A stretch of DNA of 64,000 nucleotides from Sulfurivermis fontis (GCF_004001245.1 NZ_AP018724.1:2348501-2412500); one strand, 5' to 3'; shown: positions 19,811 to 30,031, counted from the first letter of the stretch. The notes: generated by a model not told the origin, from the sequence alone. Program-made: numbers and translations.

Positions 19811-22678
19811 ATGGACAAGAGCTACGAACCCCATTCCATCGAGCAGCGCTGGTACCAGACCTGGGAACAGAACGGCTGGTTCGCCCCCCGCAGCGACGCA
19901 GGCGCCAACAGTGACGCCTACTGCATCATGATCCCGCCGCCCAACGTCACCGGCTCGTTGCACATGGGACATGCCTTCCAGGACACCATCATGGATGCCC
20001 TGATCCGCTACCACCGCATGAAGGGCGACAACACCCTGTGGCAGCCGGGCACCGACCACGCCGGCATCGCCACCCAGATGGTGGTGGAACGCCGCCTGCT
20101 GGCCCAGGGCAAGACCCGCCACGACCTGGGGCGCGAGGACTTCCTCGCCGAGGTGTGGAAGTGGAAGGCCGAATCCGGCGGCACCATCACCCGCCAGCTG
20201 CGCCGCATGGGCGCCTCGCCAGACTGGTCGAAAGAGCGCTTCACCATGGACGAGGGACTGTCCGATGCGGTGAAGGAAGTGTTCGTGCGCCTGTACGAAG
20301 AGGGCCTCATCTACCGCGGCAAGCGCCTGGTCAACTGGGACCCGGTGCTGCACACCGCCGTCTCCGACCTCGAAGTGATCAGCGAGGAAGAAAACGGCTA
20401 TCTGTGGCACTTCCGCTATCCGCTGTCCGACGGCAGCGGCCACCTGGTGGTCGCCACCACCCGTCCCGAGACCATGCTGGGCGACAGCGCGGTGGCGGTG
20501 AACCCGGACGACGAGCGCTACCAGCACCTCATCGGCAAGACCGTCACCCTGCCGCTGGTGGGCCGCGAGATCCCGATCATCGCCGACGACTACGTCGACC
20601 CGGCCTTCGGCACCGGCTGCGTCAAGATCACCCCGGCCCACGACTTCAACGACTACGCCGTCGGCCAGCGCCACAATCTGCCCATGTTCAATGTGTTTAC
20701 CAAAGACGCAAAGATCATCGGCGCAACAGATCGGCCGGTGACAAATCTAGCTTTCCGACAAGACACCATTATTTTGCAGAGCCCTCTGTTTTGTGAGGAC
20801 GCTGTCAAAATTGGTATCCCGGAACAGTATTGGGGCCTGGATCGCTACGAGGCGCGCGACCAGATCGTGCGTGACCTCAAGGAACTGGAACTGGTCGAGA
20901 AGATCGAGGACCACAAGCTGATGGTGCCGCGCGGCGACCGCTCGCACAGCGTCATCGAGCCGCTGCTCACCGACCAGTGGTACGTCAAGGTCGCGCCGCT
21001 GGCCGCCGAGGCCATCAAGGTGGTGGAAGACGGCCGCATCCGCTTCGTGCCGGACAACTGGAAGAACACCTACTTCGACTGGATGCACAAGATCGAGGAC
21101 TGGTGCATCTCGCGCCAGATCTGGTGGGGCCACCGCATCCCGGCCTGGTATGACGACCAGGGCAAGGTGTATGTGGGCCGCAGCGAGGCCGAGGTGCGCG
21201 AGCGGCACAAGCTGGGCTTCGACGTTGCGCTCAAGCAGGACGAGGACGTGCTCGACACCTGGTTCTCCTCCGCCCTGTGGCCGTTCTCCACGCTGGGCTG
21301 GCCGCAGCAGACGGAAGCATTGAAAACCTTCTACCCCACCTCGGTGCTGGTCACCGGCTTCGACATTATCTTCTTCTGGGTCGCCCGCATGATCATGATG
21401 GGCCTGAAGTTCATGGGCGACGTGCCGTTCCGCGAGGTGTACATCCACGGCCTGGTGCGCGACGCCCACGGCCAGAAGATGTCAAAGTCCAAGGGCAATG
21501 TGCTCGATCCGATCGATTTGATCGACGGCATCGACCTGGAGACCCTGGTGCAGAAACGCACCACCGGCCTGATGCAGCCGGAGATGGCCGCGAGGATCGA
21601 GAAGCAGACCCGTGCCGAGTTCCCCGACGGCATCAAACCCTACGGCACCGATGCCCTGCGCTTCACCTTCGCCGCCCTCGCCTCCACCGGCCGTGACATC
21701 AACTTCGACACCGGCCGCATCGAGGGCTACCGCAACTTCTGCAACAAGCTGTGGAACGCGGCGCGCTATGTGCTGATGAATACGGAAGAGAAGGACTGCG
21801 GCCAGACCGGCGGCGCCTGCGAACTGTCGCTGGCCGACCGCTGGATCCTGTCGCGCCTGGCCCGCACCGTCAGCACGGTGAACGAAGCGATCAACGGCTA
21901 CCGCTTCGACCTCGCCGCCCAGGCCATCTACGACTTCACCTGGAACGAGTACTGCGACTGGTATCTGGAGCTGTCCAAACCGGTGCTCACCAGCGGCGAG
22001 GCCACCGCAGCGCAAGAGCGCGGCACGCGAGCGACCCTGGTGCGCGTACTGGAGGCCCTGCTGCGCCTGGCCCATCCGATCATGCCCTACATCACCGAGG
22101 AGATCTGGCAGCGCGTGGCACCGCTCGCCGGTGTCACCGGCCCGACCATCATGCGCCAGCCCTACCCGCAAGCCGCCGACTTCGCGCTCGACACCGCCGC
22201 CGAAAGCGAGATGCAGTGGGTGATGGACTTCATCGTCGGCGTGCGCAAGATCCGCTCCGGCATGAACATCGCCCCCAGCAAGCCCCTGCCGGTGCTGCTG
22301 CAAAACGGCTCCGCCGAGGACAAGAACCGCCTGGAGCGCAACGCCCTGTTCCTGCAACGCCTGGCGCGCACCGAATCCATCACCTGGCTGGGTGCCGGCG
22401 ACAACGCGCCGGAGTCGGCCACTTCCCTGGTGGGCGAGATGCAGTTGCTGGTGCCCATGGCCGGCCTCATCGACAAGGAGGCGGAGCTGGCACGCCTGGC
22501 CCGCGAGATGGGCAAGCTGGAGAAGGACATCGAGCGCATGCAGGGCAAACTGTCCAACGAGGCCTTCACCGCCAAGGCCCCGGCCGAACTGGTGGAGAAG
22601 GAGCGCACGCGCCTCGCCGAGGTACAGAGCGCCCTGGCCCAACTGACCGAACAGCAGGCCCGCATCGCCCGCCTGTAG
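19811..22678 (+). CDS. valS: Valyl-tRNA synthetase
   Basis: Class I aminoacyl-tRNA synthetase charging tRNA-Val, 955 residues (E. coli 951). The HIGH motif appears in [17 protein letters not shown] in [14 protein letters not shown], the CP1 editing domain in between, and a C-terminal coiled coil ([26 protein letters not shown]). ATG 19811 gives the family start [15 protein letters not shown]; the open frame upstream is repeat-derived. Residues about 305-340 ([16 protein letters not shown]...) lie in a short patch of visibly lower GC and look longer than in E. coli ValS. It ends before a strong hairpin. Confidence 0.96.
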   Translation: MDKSYEPHSIEQRWYQTWEQNGWFAPRSDAGANSDAYCIMIPPPNVTGSLHMGHAFQDTIMDALIRYHRMKGDNTLWQPGTDHAGIATQMVVERRLLAQGKTRHDLGREDFLAEVWKWKAESGGTITRQLRRMGASPDWSKERFTMDEGLSDAVKEVFVRLYEEGLIYRGKRLVNWDPVLHTAVSDLEVISEEENGYLWHFRYPLSDGSGHLVVATTRPETMLGDSAVAVNPDDERYQHLIGKTVTLPLVGREIPIIADDYVDPAFGTGCVKITPAHDFNDYAVGQRHNLPMFNVFTKDAKIIGATDRPVTNLAFRQDTIILQSPLFCEDAVKIGIPEQYWGLDRYEARDQIVRDLKELELVEKIEDHKLMVPRGDRSHSVIEPLLTDQWYVKVAPLAAEAIKVVEDGRIRFVPDNWKNTYFDWMHKIEDWCISRQIWWGHRIPAWYDDQGKVYVGRSEAEVRERHKLGFDVALKQDEDVLDTWFSSALWPFSTLGWPQQTEALKTFYPTSVLVTGFDIIFFWVARMIMMGLKFMGDVPFREVYIHGLVRDAHGQKMSKSKGNVLDPIDLIDGIDLETLVQKRTTGLMQPEMAARIEKQTRAEFPDGIKPYGTDALRFTFAALASTGRDINFDTGRIEGYRNFCNKLWNAARYVLMNTEEKDCGQTGGACELSLADRWILSRLARTVSTVNEAINGYRFDLAAQAIYDFTWNEYCDWYLELSKPVLTSGEATAAQERGTRATLVRVLEALLRLAHPIMPYITEEIWQRVAPLAGVTGPTIMRQPYPQAADFALDTAAESEMQWVMDFIVGVRKIRSGMNIAPSKPLPVLLQNGSAEDKNRLERNALFLQRLARTESITWLGAGDNAPESATSLVGEMQLLVPMAGLIDKEAELARLAREMGKLEKDIERMQGKLSNEAFTAKAPAELVEKERTRLAEVQSALAQLTEQQARIARL

Positions 22679-22686
22679 CAGCCAGC

Positions 22687-22722
22687 CGGACCCGGGCCGT
22701 CCTCACAATCGGCCCGGGTCCG
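22687..22722 (+). terminator. Strong hairpin after valS
   Basis: A perfect 12-bp stem, CGGACCCGGGCC paired with GGCCCGGGTCCG around a 12-base loop, begins 8 bp after the valS stop. There is no T-run, so it may slow or protect RNA rather than be a classic intrinsic terminator. Confidence 0.55.
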
Positions 22723-22899
22723 ACAGACTGCGAGCGCCGCACGCAACTCCGTCTAAACTGCCATGGGCAGGGCATACCTGCCTCAAGGTGATTTGCCAGC
22801 GACAGCCGTGTTGCTGCAAGATCACCGGGCAGTTGCGCCGACACACTGCACGTGTCCATCTTGCGCCACCCCGCGGGGCGGCGCATGCGCGGAGGAGAC

Positions 22900-23310
22900 A
22901 TGGCGGATTTGATCGAGTGGCAGTCCCACCTCAACCTCGGCATCGCAGCGCTCGACTACCAGCATCGCGAGCTGGCGGATCTGCTCAACCTGCTGGCAGC
23001 CACCCTGCACGCCGACACCACCCTCGACCCCGTCGCCCTGCTGCAACGCATCCACCGCGATGCACACGACCATTTCCTCTATGAAGAGAAGCTGATGCTG
23101 TCCAGCGGCTTCCGTGCTCACATCGCTCATCAACGTGAACACACCATGCTGCTGGGAGAGCTCAAATTACTCAGCAACGCAGTCAGCCATGGCGAGACCG
23201 CACTGGATGCCGCGCTGCTGCATTCGTTGCGCGACTGGCTCATCGCCCACATCGTCACCAGCGATCGCGAATTTGCCGTGCATTACATCCAGGTGACAAA
23301 CGACCAGTGA
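22900..23310 (+). CDS. Bacteriohemerythrin
   Basis: 136-residue single-domain four-helix non-heme di-iron protein that binds O2. All expected ligands are present: His22, His58, Glu62, His77, His81, His117 and Asp122 (motifs LDYQH, HFLYEE, HIAHQREH, HIVTSD). GGAGGAGAC precedes the ATG. Such proteins supply O2 to oxidases or act as O2 sensors or stores in microaerobic bacteria. It is followed after 74 bp by the glucan phosphorylase gene, with no obvious functional link. Confidence 0.93.
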   Translation: MADLIEWQSHLNLGIAALDYQHRELADLLNLLAATLHADTTLDPVALLQRIHRDAHDHFLYEEKLMLSSGFRAHIAHQREHTMLLGELKLLSNAVSHGETALDAALLHSLRDWLIAHIVTSDREFAVHYIQVTNDQ

Positions 23311-23335
23311 CCTGCGGGAGCGTTTTCTTTTCCCT

Positions 23336-23356
23336 GTAACTTGTCACTTGTAACGT
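23336..23356. repeat. Small family-A heptad repeat
   Basis: TGTAACTTGTCACTTGTAAC, about three units of the ACTTGTC type, between the hemerythrin and glucan phosphorylase genes. Confidence 0.55.
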
Positions 23357-23384
23357 ATCTGTCTTCACTTTGCAGGAAACCACC

Positions 23385-25943
23385 ATGCCCGGTACCCGTT
23401 ATTCCCTCGAAGTCCAGCCACGCATACCCGAGCGCCTGGCACGGTTGCAGGAACTGGCCAACGACCTCTACTACAGCTGGGACCGCCAGGTGCGTGGCCT
23501 GTTTCGCCGCCTGGACATTCCGCTGTGGGAACAGTGCGGCCACAATCCCAAGGTGTTCCTGCGCCAGGTAGCCCAGGACAGGCTGGAGCAGGCGGCACAG
23601 GACCGCATCTTCATACAGGATTACAACCGCGTCATCTCATCCTATGACGTCTATCTGCAGGAGGAGGCGCGCGGCGACCTGCTGCAGCACCTGGACCCGC
23701 AGCGCGATCTGGTCGCCTATTTCTGCGCCGAGTTCGGCCTGCACGAGAGTTTCCCCATCTACTCCGGTGGCCTCGGCATCCTCGCCGGCGATCACTGCAA
23801 GGCGGCCAGCGATCTGGGGCTACCCTTCGTCGCCGTCGGCCTGCTCTATCGCCAGGGCTATTTCAATCAGACCATCGACGGCGGCGGCTACCAGATCGCC
23901 CACTACCATCCGGTGGATTTCCGTGACCTGCCGGTACACCCGGCAGTGGATGCCGCCGGCAATGAAGTACACGTCTTCATCGAACTGCCGGGACGACGCG
24001 TCGAACTCAAGGTATGGGAGGCGCGCGCCGGCCATATCCGTCTCTACCTGCTCGACTCCGATCTGCCCGGCAACCAGGAGAACGACCGCTCCATCACCTA
24101 CCAGCTTTACGGCGGCGACATCCACACGCGCATGCAGCAGGAGATCGCCCTCGGCATCGGCGGCGTGCGCGCCCTGCGCGCCCTCGGCATCCGTCCCACC
24201 GTATGGCACATCAACGAGGACCACACCGCCTTCCAAATCCTCGAGCGCATCCGCGAACACGTGAGCGACGGCCTCGATTTCGACAGTGCGCTGGAACTGG
24301 TGGCCGCGGCCACGGTGTTCACCACCCACACCCCGGTGCCTGCCGGCCACGACATCTTTCCGCACCACCTGATGCACGAATACTTCGGCCGCTACATGCA
24401 GGAATTCGGCGTCGACGAGGAACGCATCCTCGCTCTCGGCGCCTCGCCCGCAACGCCCAACAGCTTCAACCAAACCGCCCTCGGCCTGCGCGGCTCACGC
24501 TTCCACAACGGCGTCAGCCGCATTCACGGCGACGTCGCCTCGCAGATGGAGGCCTACATCTGGCCGCAAATCCCGGCGGAGGAAAACCCCATCGGCTACG
24601 TCACCAACGGCGTGCACGTCCCCACCTTTCTGGCGCGCGAATGGGTCAACCATCTGGACATGCAATACGGCGGCGGCTGGCGCAACGAACTGCTCAATGC
24701 CGACTACTGGACTCAGATCGACGATATTCCCGATCACACCTTCTGGAGCCTGCGCCAGACACTCAAGGCACAGATTCTGGATGAGGCGCGGCGCCGTAGC
24801 CTGCGCATGCACCGCCGCAACGGCGTCAGCGAATCGCAGCTGGAACGGCTGGTGCGCCACCTGCAACCCACCGAAACCGACATCCTCACCATCGGCTTTG
24901 CGCGCCGCTTCGCCACCTACAAGCGTGCCACCCTGCTGTTCTCCAACCCGGAACGGTTGGCGCGGCTGGTGAACGATCCGCAACGCCCGGTGCTCTTCAT
25001 CTTCGCCGGCAAGGCGCATCCCCACGATCAGCCCGGTCAGCAACTGATCAAGATCATCCACGACTATGCGCGGCGCCCGGAGTTCGAGGGCAAGATCATC
25101 CTGCTGGAGGACTACGACATGGCGTTGGGCCGCAAGCTGGTCACCGGCGTCGACGTATGGCTGAACAATCCGGAATATCCCATGGAGGCCAGCGGCACCT
25201 CGGGACAGAAGGCGGGGATCAATGGCGTGCTGAACCTCAGCATCACCGACGGCTGGTGGGGCGAGGGCTACAACGGCGACAACGGCTGGGCCATCACGCC
25301 GCATGGTCCGCAATACGATGCCACCTTCCGCAACAACGAAGAGGCCAACGAACTGCTCGACCTGCTGGAACACCACGTCATCCCGCTTTACTACCAGCGC
25401 AATGGCCACGGCTATCCGGAAGACTGGGTGAAGAAATCCAAGAATTCGATGAAGTCACTGCTGCCGCGCTTCAATGCACAACGCATGGTGATGGACTACA
25501 TCCGTGACTACTACGGTCCGGCGCAGCGCCAGCGGCAGCGGCTGGCCCAGGATGATAATGCACCGGCACGCGAACTGGCAGCCTGGAAGCGCCGCATCCG
25601 CGCCGCCTGGCACAAGATCACCATCGCGCGCAGCGACAACATCCAGAAACAGATTCTGGCCGGCGACACCCTGCCCATCGAAGTGACGATGGATCTCAAC
25701 GACCTGCAGCCGGAGGATTTGATCGTCGAATGCCTGGTGGGAACCGAGACCGAGACTGGCGAATTCGTCACCCATGCCAGCCACAACCTGACCTGCCAGG
25801 GCCGTGATGAACACGGTGCCACACTGTTCCGTATCGATCTGCGCCCGCAGCTCTCCGGCATGCAGTACTACAAGCTGCGCGCCTATCCATACCACAGACT
25901 GCTGAGCCACCCGTTCGAGATGGGCTACATGATATGGGTATAA
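23385..25943 (+). CDS. glgP: Alpha-glucan phosphorylase (GT35, short type with DUF3417)
   Basis: Cytoplasmic PLP enzyme releasing glucose-1-phosphate from glycogen or maltodextrin. It is 852 residues. The N-terminal DUF3417-like domain (about 1-100, ERLARLQELANDLYYSWDRQV) marks the group related to Thermus maltodextrin phosphorylase rather than E. coli GlgP. Conserved blocks are AEFGLHESFPIYSGGLGILAGDH, HINEDHTAF, RFATYKRA and, for the PLP lysine, ASGTSGQKAGINGVLN, where the common GTGNMK of GlgP is replaced by GTSGQK. The ATG at 23385 follows AGGAAACC. The convergent UPF0149 gene is separated by a heptad array. Confidence 0.92.
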   Translation: MPGTRYSLEVQPRIPERLARLQELANDLYYSWDRQVRGLFRRLDIPLWEQCGHNPKVFLRQVAQDRLEQAAQDRIFIQDYNRVISSYDVYLQEEARGDLLQHLDPQRDLVAYFCAEFGLHESFPIYSGGLGILAGDHCKAASDLGLPFVAVGLLYRQGYFNQTIDGGGYQIAHYHPVDFRDLPVHPAVDAAGNEVHVFIELPGRRVELKVWEARAGHIRLYLLDSDLPGNQENDRSITYQLYGGDIHTRMQQEIALGIGGVRALRALGIRPTVWHINEDHTAFQILERIREHVSDGLDFDSALELVAAATVFTTHTPVPAGHDIFPHHLMHEYFGRYMQEFGVDEERILALGASPATPNSFNQTALGLRGSRFHNGVSRIHGDVASQMEAYIWPQIPAEENPIGYVTNGVHVPTFLAREWVNHLDMQYGGGWRNELLNADYWTQIDDIPDHTFWSLRQTLKAQILDEARRRSLRMHRRNGVSESQLERLVRHLQPTETDILTIGFARRFATYKRATLLFSNPERLARLVNDPQRPVLFIFAGKAHPHDQPGQQLIKIIHDYARRPEFEGKIILLEDYDMALGRKLVTGVDVWLNNPEYPMEASGTSGQKAGINGVLNLSITDGWWGEGYNGDNGWAITPHGPQYDATFRNNEEANELLDLLEHHVIPLYYQRNGHGYPEDWVKKSKNSMKSLLPRFNAQRMVMDYIRDYYGPAQRQRQRLAQDDNAPARELAAWKRRIRAAWHKITIARSDNIQKQILAGDTLPIEVTMDLNDLQPEDLIVECLVGTETETGEFVTHASHNLTCQGRDEHGATLFRIDLRPQLSGMQYYKLRAYPYHRLLSHPFEMGYMIWV

Positions 25944-25949
25944 CGCTAG

Positions 25950-26123
25950 TTACAAGTTCCAAGTGACAAGTTGCAAGTTAAAGGCAGACCATGCCGTCTT
26001 CTTGTCACTTGTCACTTGTCACTTGTCACTTGTCACTTGTCACTTGTCACTTGTCACTTGTCACTTGTCACTTGTCACTTGTCACTTGTCACTTGTCACT
26101 TGTCACTTGTCACTTGTCACTTG
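25950..26123. repeat. Family-A heptad array, 17 tandem copies of CTTGTCA
   Basis: From 26001 to 26123 the unit CTTGTCA repeats 17 times without error, plus four bases. Just before it (25950-25978) lie units in the opposite sense (AAGTTCC AAGTGAC AAGTTGC), so a stem can form. It lies between two convergent genes and could end transcription from both sides. The copy nearest the right gives the last codon and stop (AAG TGA) of the UPF0149 gene. Confidence 0.95.
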
Positions 26124-26698
26124 GAACTTCTGTAAATATCCTGCACCGCCGGCGGAATGGCATTGATGAACTCATCGCGCAGCGACTGATCGCTGCCCAG
26201 CTGCGCCAGCATCGGATCTTCCGCCGACTCCGGCAGCTGATAGACGGCGAAGGCGATGATCGGCGCCAGCCAGAGGTACTGTTCATCGGACTCGAACAGG
26301 CGATCCCAGTAAGCACTGCGCAACTGCGTGGCGCGCATGAATCCCGAGCACCAGCCCTCCGGTTCCACCACCTCATTGTCCTCGTCGTCCAGCCCCACGT
26401 ACCACATCGGTTCGAAGACATCGCTGTCACGCAATTCCTCTTCGATGGAACGGCGCAGCGCGAAGATCAGCTCCACGATATCCCGCTCCTCGCACTCGTC
26501 GGCAAAGCCGGGATTCTCCCCGCCCCACACCTCGGCCAGCCACTCCCCGGCCGGCACGTCATCCGGCGTGCACACCAGGGCGGTGAGGAAGCCGTCCAGC
26601 TCGTCCAGCACCATGCATTCCTGCGGACGCTGTTCGGAGCCGAGAAATTCCTCCAGCCGTACCAGGCCGTCTTCATCCAGTTGTGCTGCGTTGTTCAT
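26117..26698 (-). CDS. UPF0149 (YgfB/YecA-type) protein
   Basis: 193 residues, acidic, helical. UPF0149 features are LDELDGFLTALVCTPDDVPAGEWLAEVWGGE in the N-terminal half and WCSGFMRA followed by a second helical half (LWLAPIIAFAVYQL). The family's role is poorly defined; YgfB of Pseudomonas represses the ampDh3 amidase gene. It lacks the C-terminal SEC-C zinc motif of YecA. The start at 26698 (MNNAAQLDEDGL) was chosen over an upstream open frame. The stop codon is contributed by the heptad array. Confidence 0.82.
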   Translation of the reverse strand: MNNAAQLDEDGLVRLEEFLGSEQRPQECMVLDELDGFLTALVCTPDDVPAGEWLAEVWGGENPGFADECEERDIVELIFALRRSIEEELRDSDVFEPMWYVGLDDEDNEVVEPEGWCSGFMRATQLRSAYWDRLFESDEQYLWLAPIIAFAVYQLPESAEDPMLAQLGSDQSLRDEFINAIPPAVQDIYRSSK

Positions 26699-26737
26699 CG
26701 CGACTGCTCCATCGAATGGGATTGGGATTAGAAACTT

Positions 26738-26905
26738 CAAGCAGTCCGCATTAAACGCCAATGGACGCGAATTTTTACCTGCACTCTCGCCAAGACCGTG
26801 CGTAGCGCTTTGGCGCAATTCAATTGATGGTCAGGTTCATCTTAAGGAAACTCTGAATAAGTTCAGAGCTTCCTTAATTTGCGTCCATTCGCGTTCATTT
26901 ACGGA
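26738..26905. repeat. Family-C inverted repeat (10-bp units) around a micro-MITE
   Basis: The left arm reads TTAAACGCCAATGGACGCGAA. The right arm reads ATTTGCGTCC ATTCGCGTTC ATTTACGGAC, three 10-bp units of ATTTGCGTCC type in the opposite sense. A 28-bp MITE end sits between them. The same family flanks the MITE at 43307. Confidence 0.6.
26846..26873. mobile_element. Micro-MITE: 28-bp terminal hairpin with TTAA duplication
   Basis: GGAAACTCTGAATAAG followed by TTCAGAGCTTCC, flanked on both sides by TTAA (26842-26845 and 26874-26877). It equals the left-end hairpin of the MITE family alone, with no internal part. Whether it moved as such or is a deletion product is not decidable here. Confidence 0.7.
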
Positions 26906-26930
26906 CCAACTGTTTTTCTGGCATTAACCC

Positions 26931-29234
26931 TCAGCGTTTCAGTCGCGCAAAGGCTTCGGCCATGACGCCGCCCGGCGCCGGCGCATCGCGGCGCTCGTGG
27001 CGCGGCTTGCCGCCCTTGGCCGGACGTTCCTTCGACATCGCACTGGAATCGTGTTCGCGCTGGTCATCGCTCAGGCGCATGGTGAGCGCAATACGGCGGC
27101 GTTTCACGTCCACCTCCAGCACCTTCACCTTCACCACATCGCCGGCCTTGACCACCTCACGCGGGTCCTTGACGAACTTGTCGGCCAGGGCGGAAATGTG
27201 CACCAGACCGTCCTGATGCACGCCGATGTCGACGAAGGCGCCGAAGTTGGTGACGTTGGTGACCACGCCCTCCAGGATCATGCCCGGTTCCAGGTCTTTC
27301 AAGTCCTCGACGCCCTCGCGGAAGGAGGCGGTCTTGAACTCGGGACGCGGGTCGCGTCCCGGCTTTTCCAGTTCCTTGAGAATGTCGCGCACCGTCGGCT
27401 CGCCGAAGCGTTCGTCCACAAAGTCATTCGCCGCGAGACGGCCGAGCAGGCCGGTGTTGCCAATCACCTCGCGTATCGGCTTGCCGGTGGTGGCAAGAAT
27501 CTTTTCCACCACCGGATAGGCTTCCGGGTGCACCGCGGAGGCATCCAGCGGATTGTCGCCGTTCATCACGCGCAGGAAGCCGGCACACTGCTCGAAGGTC
27601 TTCTCGCCCAGGCGCGGCACCTTGAGCAGGGCCTGGCGGTTGGGAAAGGCGCCGTGCGCATCACGATAGGCCACGAGGTTGGCGGCCAGGGTCGGATTGA
27701 GTCCGGCGACGCGGGTCAGCAGCGCACTGGAGGCGGTGTTGACGTCGACGCCGACGGCATTGACGCAGTCCTCCACCACCGCATCGAGCATGCGCGCCAG
27801 GCGCGTCTGCGACACATCGTGCTGGTACTGGCCGACGCCGATGGACTTGGGGTCGATCTTCACCAGCTCGGCCAGCGGGTCTTGCAGGCGGCGCGCGATG
27901 GACACCGCGCCGCGCAGCGACACGTCCACGTCGGGAAATTCCTTCGCCGCATACTCGGAGGCGGAGTACACCGAGGCGCCCGCCTCGCTCACCATCACCT
28001 TGGTGAGGCGCAGCTCGGGATGGCGCTTGATGAGATCGGCGGCCAGCTTGTCGGTCTCGCGCGAGGCGGTGCCGTTGCCGATGCTGATCAGCTCGACATT
28101 GTGCTTCTTCGCCAGCGCGGCCAGCACGGCGATGGACTGGTCCCACTGCCGCTTCGGCTCGTGCGGATAGATGGTCGCCGTGTCCACCAGCTTGCCGGTG
28201 TTGTCCACCACCGCCACCTTCACACCGGTGCGCAGCCCCGGGTCGAGGCCGAGGGTGGCGCGCGGACCGGCCGGCGCCGCCAGCAGCAGGTCGTGCAGAT
28301 TCTGCGCGAACACCTTGATCGCCTCCTCCTCCGCCGCCTCGCGCAGGCGCGTCTTCAGGTCGGTATCGAGGTGGGTGAAGATCTTCACGCGCCAGGCCCA
28401 GCGCACCGTCTCCTTCAGCCACAGGTCGGCGGGGCGGCCCTGCTCGCTGACGCCGACATGGGCGGCGATCATGCGCTCGGCGCTGCCCAGCTGGCCGGCC
28501 GGCAAGGCCTCGTCATCGGGCAGCGCCAGGGAGAGATTGAGGATACCTTCCTTGCGGCCGCGGAACAGCGCCAGGGCGCGATGCGAGGGCACGCCCTTGA
28601 GCGGCTCGCGGTGGTCGAAGTAGTCGGAGAACTTGGCGCCCTCCTCTTCCTTGCCCTCCACCACCTTGGCCACCATCTGGCCCTGTTCCCACAGGTACTC
28701 GCGCAGGCGGCCCACCAGCTCGGCGTCCTCGGCGAAATCCTCCATCAGGATCTGGCGCGCGCCGTCCAGCGCGGCGGCCACATCGGCCACGCCCTTGTCG
28801 GCATCGATGAACTTGGCAGCCTCGTCTTCCGGCTTGAGCGTCGGGTCGGCCAACAGTGATTTGGCCAGCGGCTCCAGACCGGCCTCGCGGGCGATCTGCG
28901 CCTTGGTGCGGCGCTTCTGCATATAGGGGCGATAGAGGTCTTCCAGGCGGGTCTTGGTGTCCGCCGCCAGGATCGCCGCCTTCAACTCCGGGGTCAGCTT
29001 GCCCTGCTCTTCGATGCTCTTCAGCACCGTGGTGCGGCGCTCGTCCAGCTCGCGCAGATAGCTCAGCCGCTCCTCCAGGGTACGCAGCTGGGTATCATCC
29101 AGGCCCCCGGTGACCTCCTTGCGGTAACGGGCGATGAAGGGGACGGTGGCGCCCTCGTCGAGCAGGGCGATGGCGGCCTCTACCTGGGCGACCTTGACGG
29201 CGAGTTCGTTGGCGATGCGTTGGGCAATGGTCAT
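26931..29234 (-). CDS. tex: Tex-family RNA-binding transcription accessory protein
   Basis: 767 residues, normal for Tex. Order: N-terminal helical Tex domain ([29 protein letters not shown]), a YqgF/RNase H-like fold ([17 protein letters not shown]), helix-hairpin-helix repeats ([45 protein letters not shown]) and a C-terminal S1 domain ([31 protein letters not shown]). It acts in transcription and ribosome-associated processes through nucleic-acid binding. ATG 29234 is preferred over a TTG three codons upstream. The leader immediately before it is a 23-bp direct repeat. Confidence 0.95.
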   Translation of the reverse strand: MTIAQRIANELAVKVAQVEAAIALLDEGATVPFIARYRKEVTGGLDDTQLRTLEERLSYLRELDERRTTVLKSIEEQGKLTPELKAAILAADTKTRLEDLYRPYMQKRRTKAQIAREAGLEPLAKSLLADPTLKPEDEAAKFIDADKGVADVAAALDGARQILMEDFAEDAELVGRLREYLWEQGQMVAKVVEGKEEEGAKFSDYFDHREPLKGVPSHRALALFRGRKEGILNLSLALPDDEALPAGQLGSAERMIAAHVGVSEQGRPADLWLKETVRWAWRVKIFTHLDTDLKTRLREAAEEEAIKVFAQNLHDLLLAAPAGPRATLGLDPGLRTGVKVAVVDNTGKLVDTATIYPHEPKRQWDQSIAVLAALAKKHNVELISIGNGTASRETDKLAADLIKRHPELRLTKVMVSEAGASVYSASEYAAKEFPDVDVSLRGAVSIARRLQDPLAELVKIDPKSIGVGQYQHDVSQTRLARMLDAVVEDCVNAVGVDVNTASSALLTRVAGLNPTLAANLVAYRDAHGAFPNRQALLKVPRLGEKTFEQCAGFLRVMNGDNPLDASAVHPEAYPVVEKILATTGKPIREVIGNTGLLGRLAANDFVDERFGEPTVRDILKELEKPGRDPRPEFKTASFREGVEDLKDLEPGMILEGVVTNVTNFGAFVDIGVHQDGLVHISALADKFVKDPREVVKAGDVVKVKVLEVDVKRRRIALTMRLSDDQREHDSSAMSKERPAKGGKPRHERRDAPAPGGVMAEAFARLKR

Positions 29235-29235
29235 A

Positions 29236-29281
29236 GGCAACAAGGGGTCAGTGCAAAAGGCAACAAGGGGTCAGTGCAAAA
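29236..29281. repeat. Perfect 23-bp direct repeat in the tex leader
   Basis: Two adjacent identical units, each starting GGCAACAAGGGGTCAG and ending TGCAAAA, begin 2 bp before the tex start codon. They share GGGGTCAG and CAAAAGGCAA with the 24-bp inverted repeat at 56033 and 57451. Confidence 0.85.
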
Positions 29282-29370
29282 AAGGAGGGGCGGCATTGTA
29301 GCAAAGGCCGCCGCCGGTGGCGGACAAAACAATAAAACCCTTAATTAACATACAGATACAAAAAATCATT

Positions 29371-29853
29371 TCACCCGAAGGCAAGCGCCACCCAGTCGCC
29401 GATGAAGTGGGTGGCGACGATGACGATGACGGCAATGACCAGGTGCTCGCCAATGACGTGCAGGGGCGGTTCGCCGCGATGGCGTGCCAGATACCAGGAC
29501 AGCAGCGCGATCAGTGCCAGCCCCCAGCCTGTCGCCACCAGGATCGCCGTGCCCAGTTCCAGCAACAGCAGCGGCACCAGAAAGGTCAGGGCGATGGCCG
29601 CCTTGGAGAACAGGGTGGCGAAGGTGGCCTCCCACACCGCCAGCACGCTGCGCCCGGCGGCGGATTCCTCGGCGATGTGGATGCCGAGGGCATCGGAAAA
29701 GGCATCGGCCACCGCAATGGTGATCACCCCGCCGATCACCGCCAGCGAGGAATGGGTGCCGGAGTGCAAGCCCACCATCAGGCCGAGGGTGGTGATCACC
29801 CCGGAGGTGAGACCGAAGCTGAAACCGGTACGCAGGGATTGTCTCAGACTCAT
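29371..29853 (-). CDS. VIT/CCC1-like membrane protein
   Basis: 160-residue polytopic protein with about five hydrophobic segments. The opening (RTGFSFGLTSGVITTLGLMVGLHSGT) and AVADAFSDALGIHIAEESA resemble the VIT1/CCC1 iron/manganese transporter fold, where a DA-SDALGIH-type helix lines the pore. It is short for the family (usually about 230), lacking the cytosolic metal-binding loop. The ATG at 29853 has GGAGAGATGAGCC upstream. Substrate is unknown. It follows a GNAT-like remnant by 4 bp. Confidence 0.65.
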   Translation of the reverse strand: MSLRQSLRTGFSFGLTSGVITTLGLMVGLHSGTHSSLAVIGGVITIAVADAFSDALGIHIAEESAAGRSVLAVWEATFATLFSKAAIALTFLVPLLLLELGTAILVATGWGLALIALLSWYLARHRGEPPLHVIGEHLVIAVIVIVATHFIGDWVALAFG

Positions 29854-29857
29854 CGGC

Positions 29858-30031
29858 TCATCTCTCCACACCGGGCAATGGCAACACCATGCGGGCATTC
29901 TGCACCGCCACGGTCTGCACACACGCCATCACCAATCCATAACGCGCAAAGAAACCTTCCGCCGCCCGACTGACAGTGGCGTAGACCCGCGTCAGGTGAT
30001 ATCTGGCGGCCTGCTGCAGGAGATGCTGCAT
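29858..30031 (-). pseudogene. Possible GNAT acetyltransferase C-terminal remnant
   Basis: 57 codons reading MQHLLQQAARYHLTRVYATV, then SRAAEGFFARYGL, and ending ENAR-like QNARMVLPL. The A-S..A..FFAR-GF pattern and the final ARMVLPL resemble the last helix and strands of GNAT N-acetyltransferases. No recognisable N-terminal half or acetyl-CoA loop lies upstream in any frame, so it is likely a decayed fragment. The rest of the 29854-30218 gap shows nothing else. Confidence 0.35.

Noticed and set aside
26001-26123. Possible CRISPR array
   Set aside because: The units are 7 bp with no spacers, and no cas genes are present.
25963-26166. Open frame repeating the residues SLVTCHL
   Set aside because: It is only a translation of the 7-bp tandem array, with no ribosome site or conservation.
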